In this document: piece after piece, positions 5,350 to 5,350 of the stretch
Numbering within the stretch: the first letter of the stretch is position 1
Layout: every line of letters starts with the position of its first letter
Origin: an uncultured Prevotellaceae bacterium
Lineage (GTDB): Bacteria; Bacteroidota; Bacteroidia; Bacteroidales; Muribaculaceae
Direction: 5' to 3'
DNA length: 5,350 bases
NCBI GenBank assembly: GCA_937916085.1
Contig: CALGGO010000123.1
Location: forward strand, 1 to 5,350
Translations under genes and position numbers: made by a program
Notes under the pieces: generated by a model
Databases searched by the model: none
The model's input: the letters and a program-made list of their open reading frames with translations, nothing else
What the model was told of the DNA's origin: nothing

Positions 5350-5350
5350 A

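Noticed and set aside
1..5350. Terminal inverted repeats of a transposon or integrated element
   Set aside because: The matching ends are coding sequence of two ongoing genes, no transposase or integrase lies between them, and no target duplication can be seen.

Overview
The window looks like chromosomal DNA of a Bacteroidota member, most likely a gut or oral Bacteroidales of the Prevotellaceae/Muribaculaceae type. The reasons are a TonB-dependent receptor with an N-terminal carboxypeptidase-D-like domain, two secreted modular proteins ending in the Bacteroidales 'YNL.G..N....GI.I.NGKK' tail, A/T-rich leaders without Shine-Dalgarno motifs, and short-period purine-rich tandem repeats between genes. 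The genus cannot be fixed from the sequence alone.

Layout. (1) 2-868 (+) is the C-terminal part of a secreted protein with starch-binding-like (SusE/SusF, X25-type) beta-sandwich modules. It enters from the left edge and ends before a strong intrinsic terminator (912-949). (2) 869-1069 holds that terminator, a second hairpin and a small inverted repeat. (3) 1070-3478 (+) is a complete 802-residue TonB-dependent outer-membrane receptor, not of the SusC type. (4) 3479-3626 is a 148-bp gap filled mainly by an 8-bp tandem array that changes into a second 8-bp-spaced motif. (5) 3627-4592 (+) is a complete 321-residue ROK-family sugar kinase with all catalytic and zinc residues. (6) 4593-4818 is a 226-bp gap with a 7-bp array, a 10-bp array carrying CTAG once per helical turn, and a perfect 36-bp palindrome that serves as a bidirectional terminator. 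(7) 4819-5349 (-) is the C-terminal part of a second secreted carbohydrate-binding-like protein, convergent with the kinase and leaving through the right edge.

How the parts may fit: surface proteins that bind a glycan, an outer-membrane importer and a cytoplasmic hexose kinase would make a plausible capture-import-phosphorylate set. This is inference only: there is no SusD, glycoside hydrolase or regulator in view, and both the receptor and the kinase belong to families often found alone.

Most unusual points: the two flanking genes carry the same in-frame YELTLP coding motif as a 14-bp identical inverted pair at the two window edges, and three tandem arrays of different period (8, 7, 10 bp) occupy the two gaps around the kinase gene. 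I see no CRISPR array, tRNA, rRNA, insertion sequence or recombinase gene.
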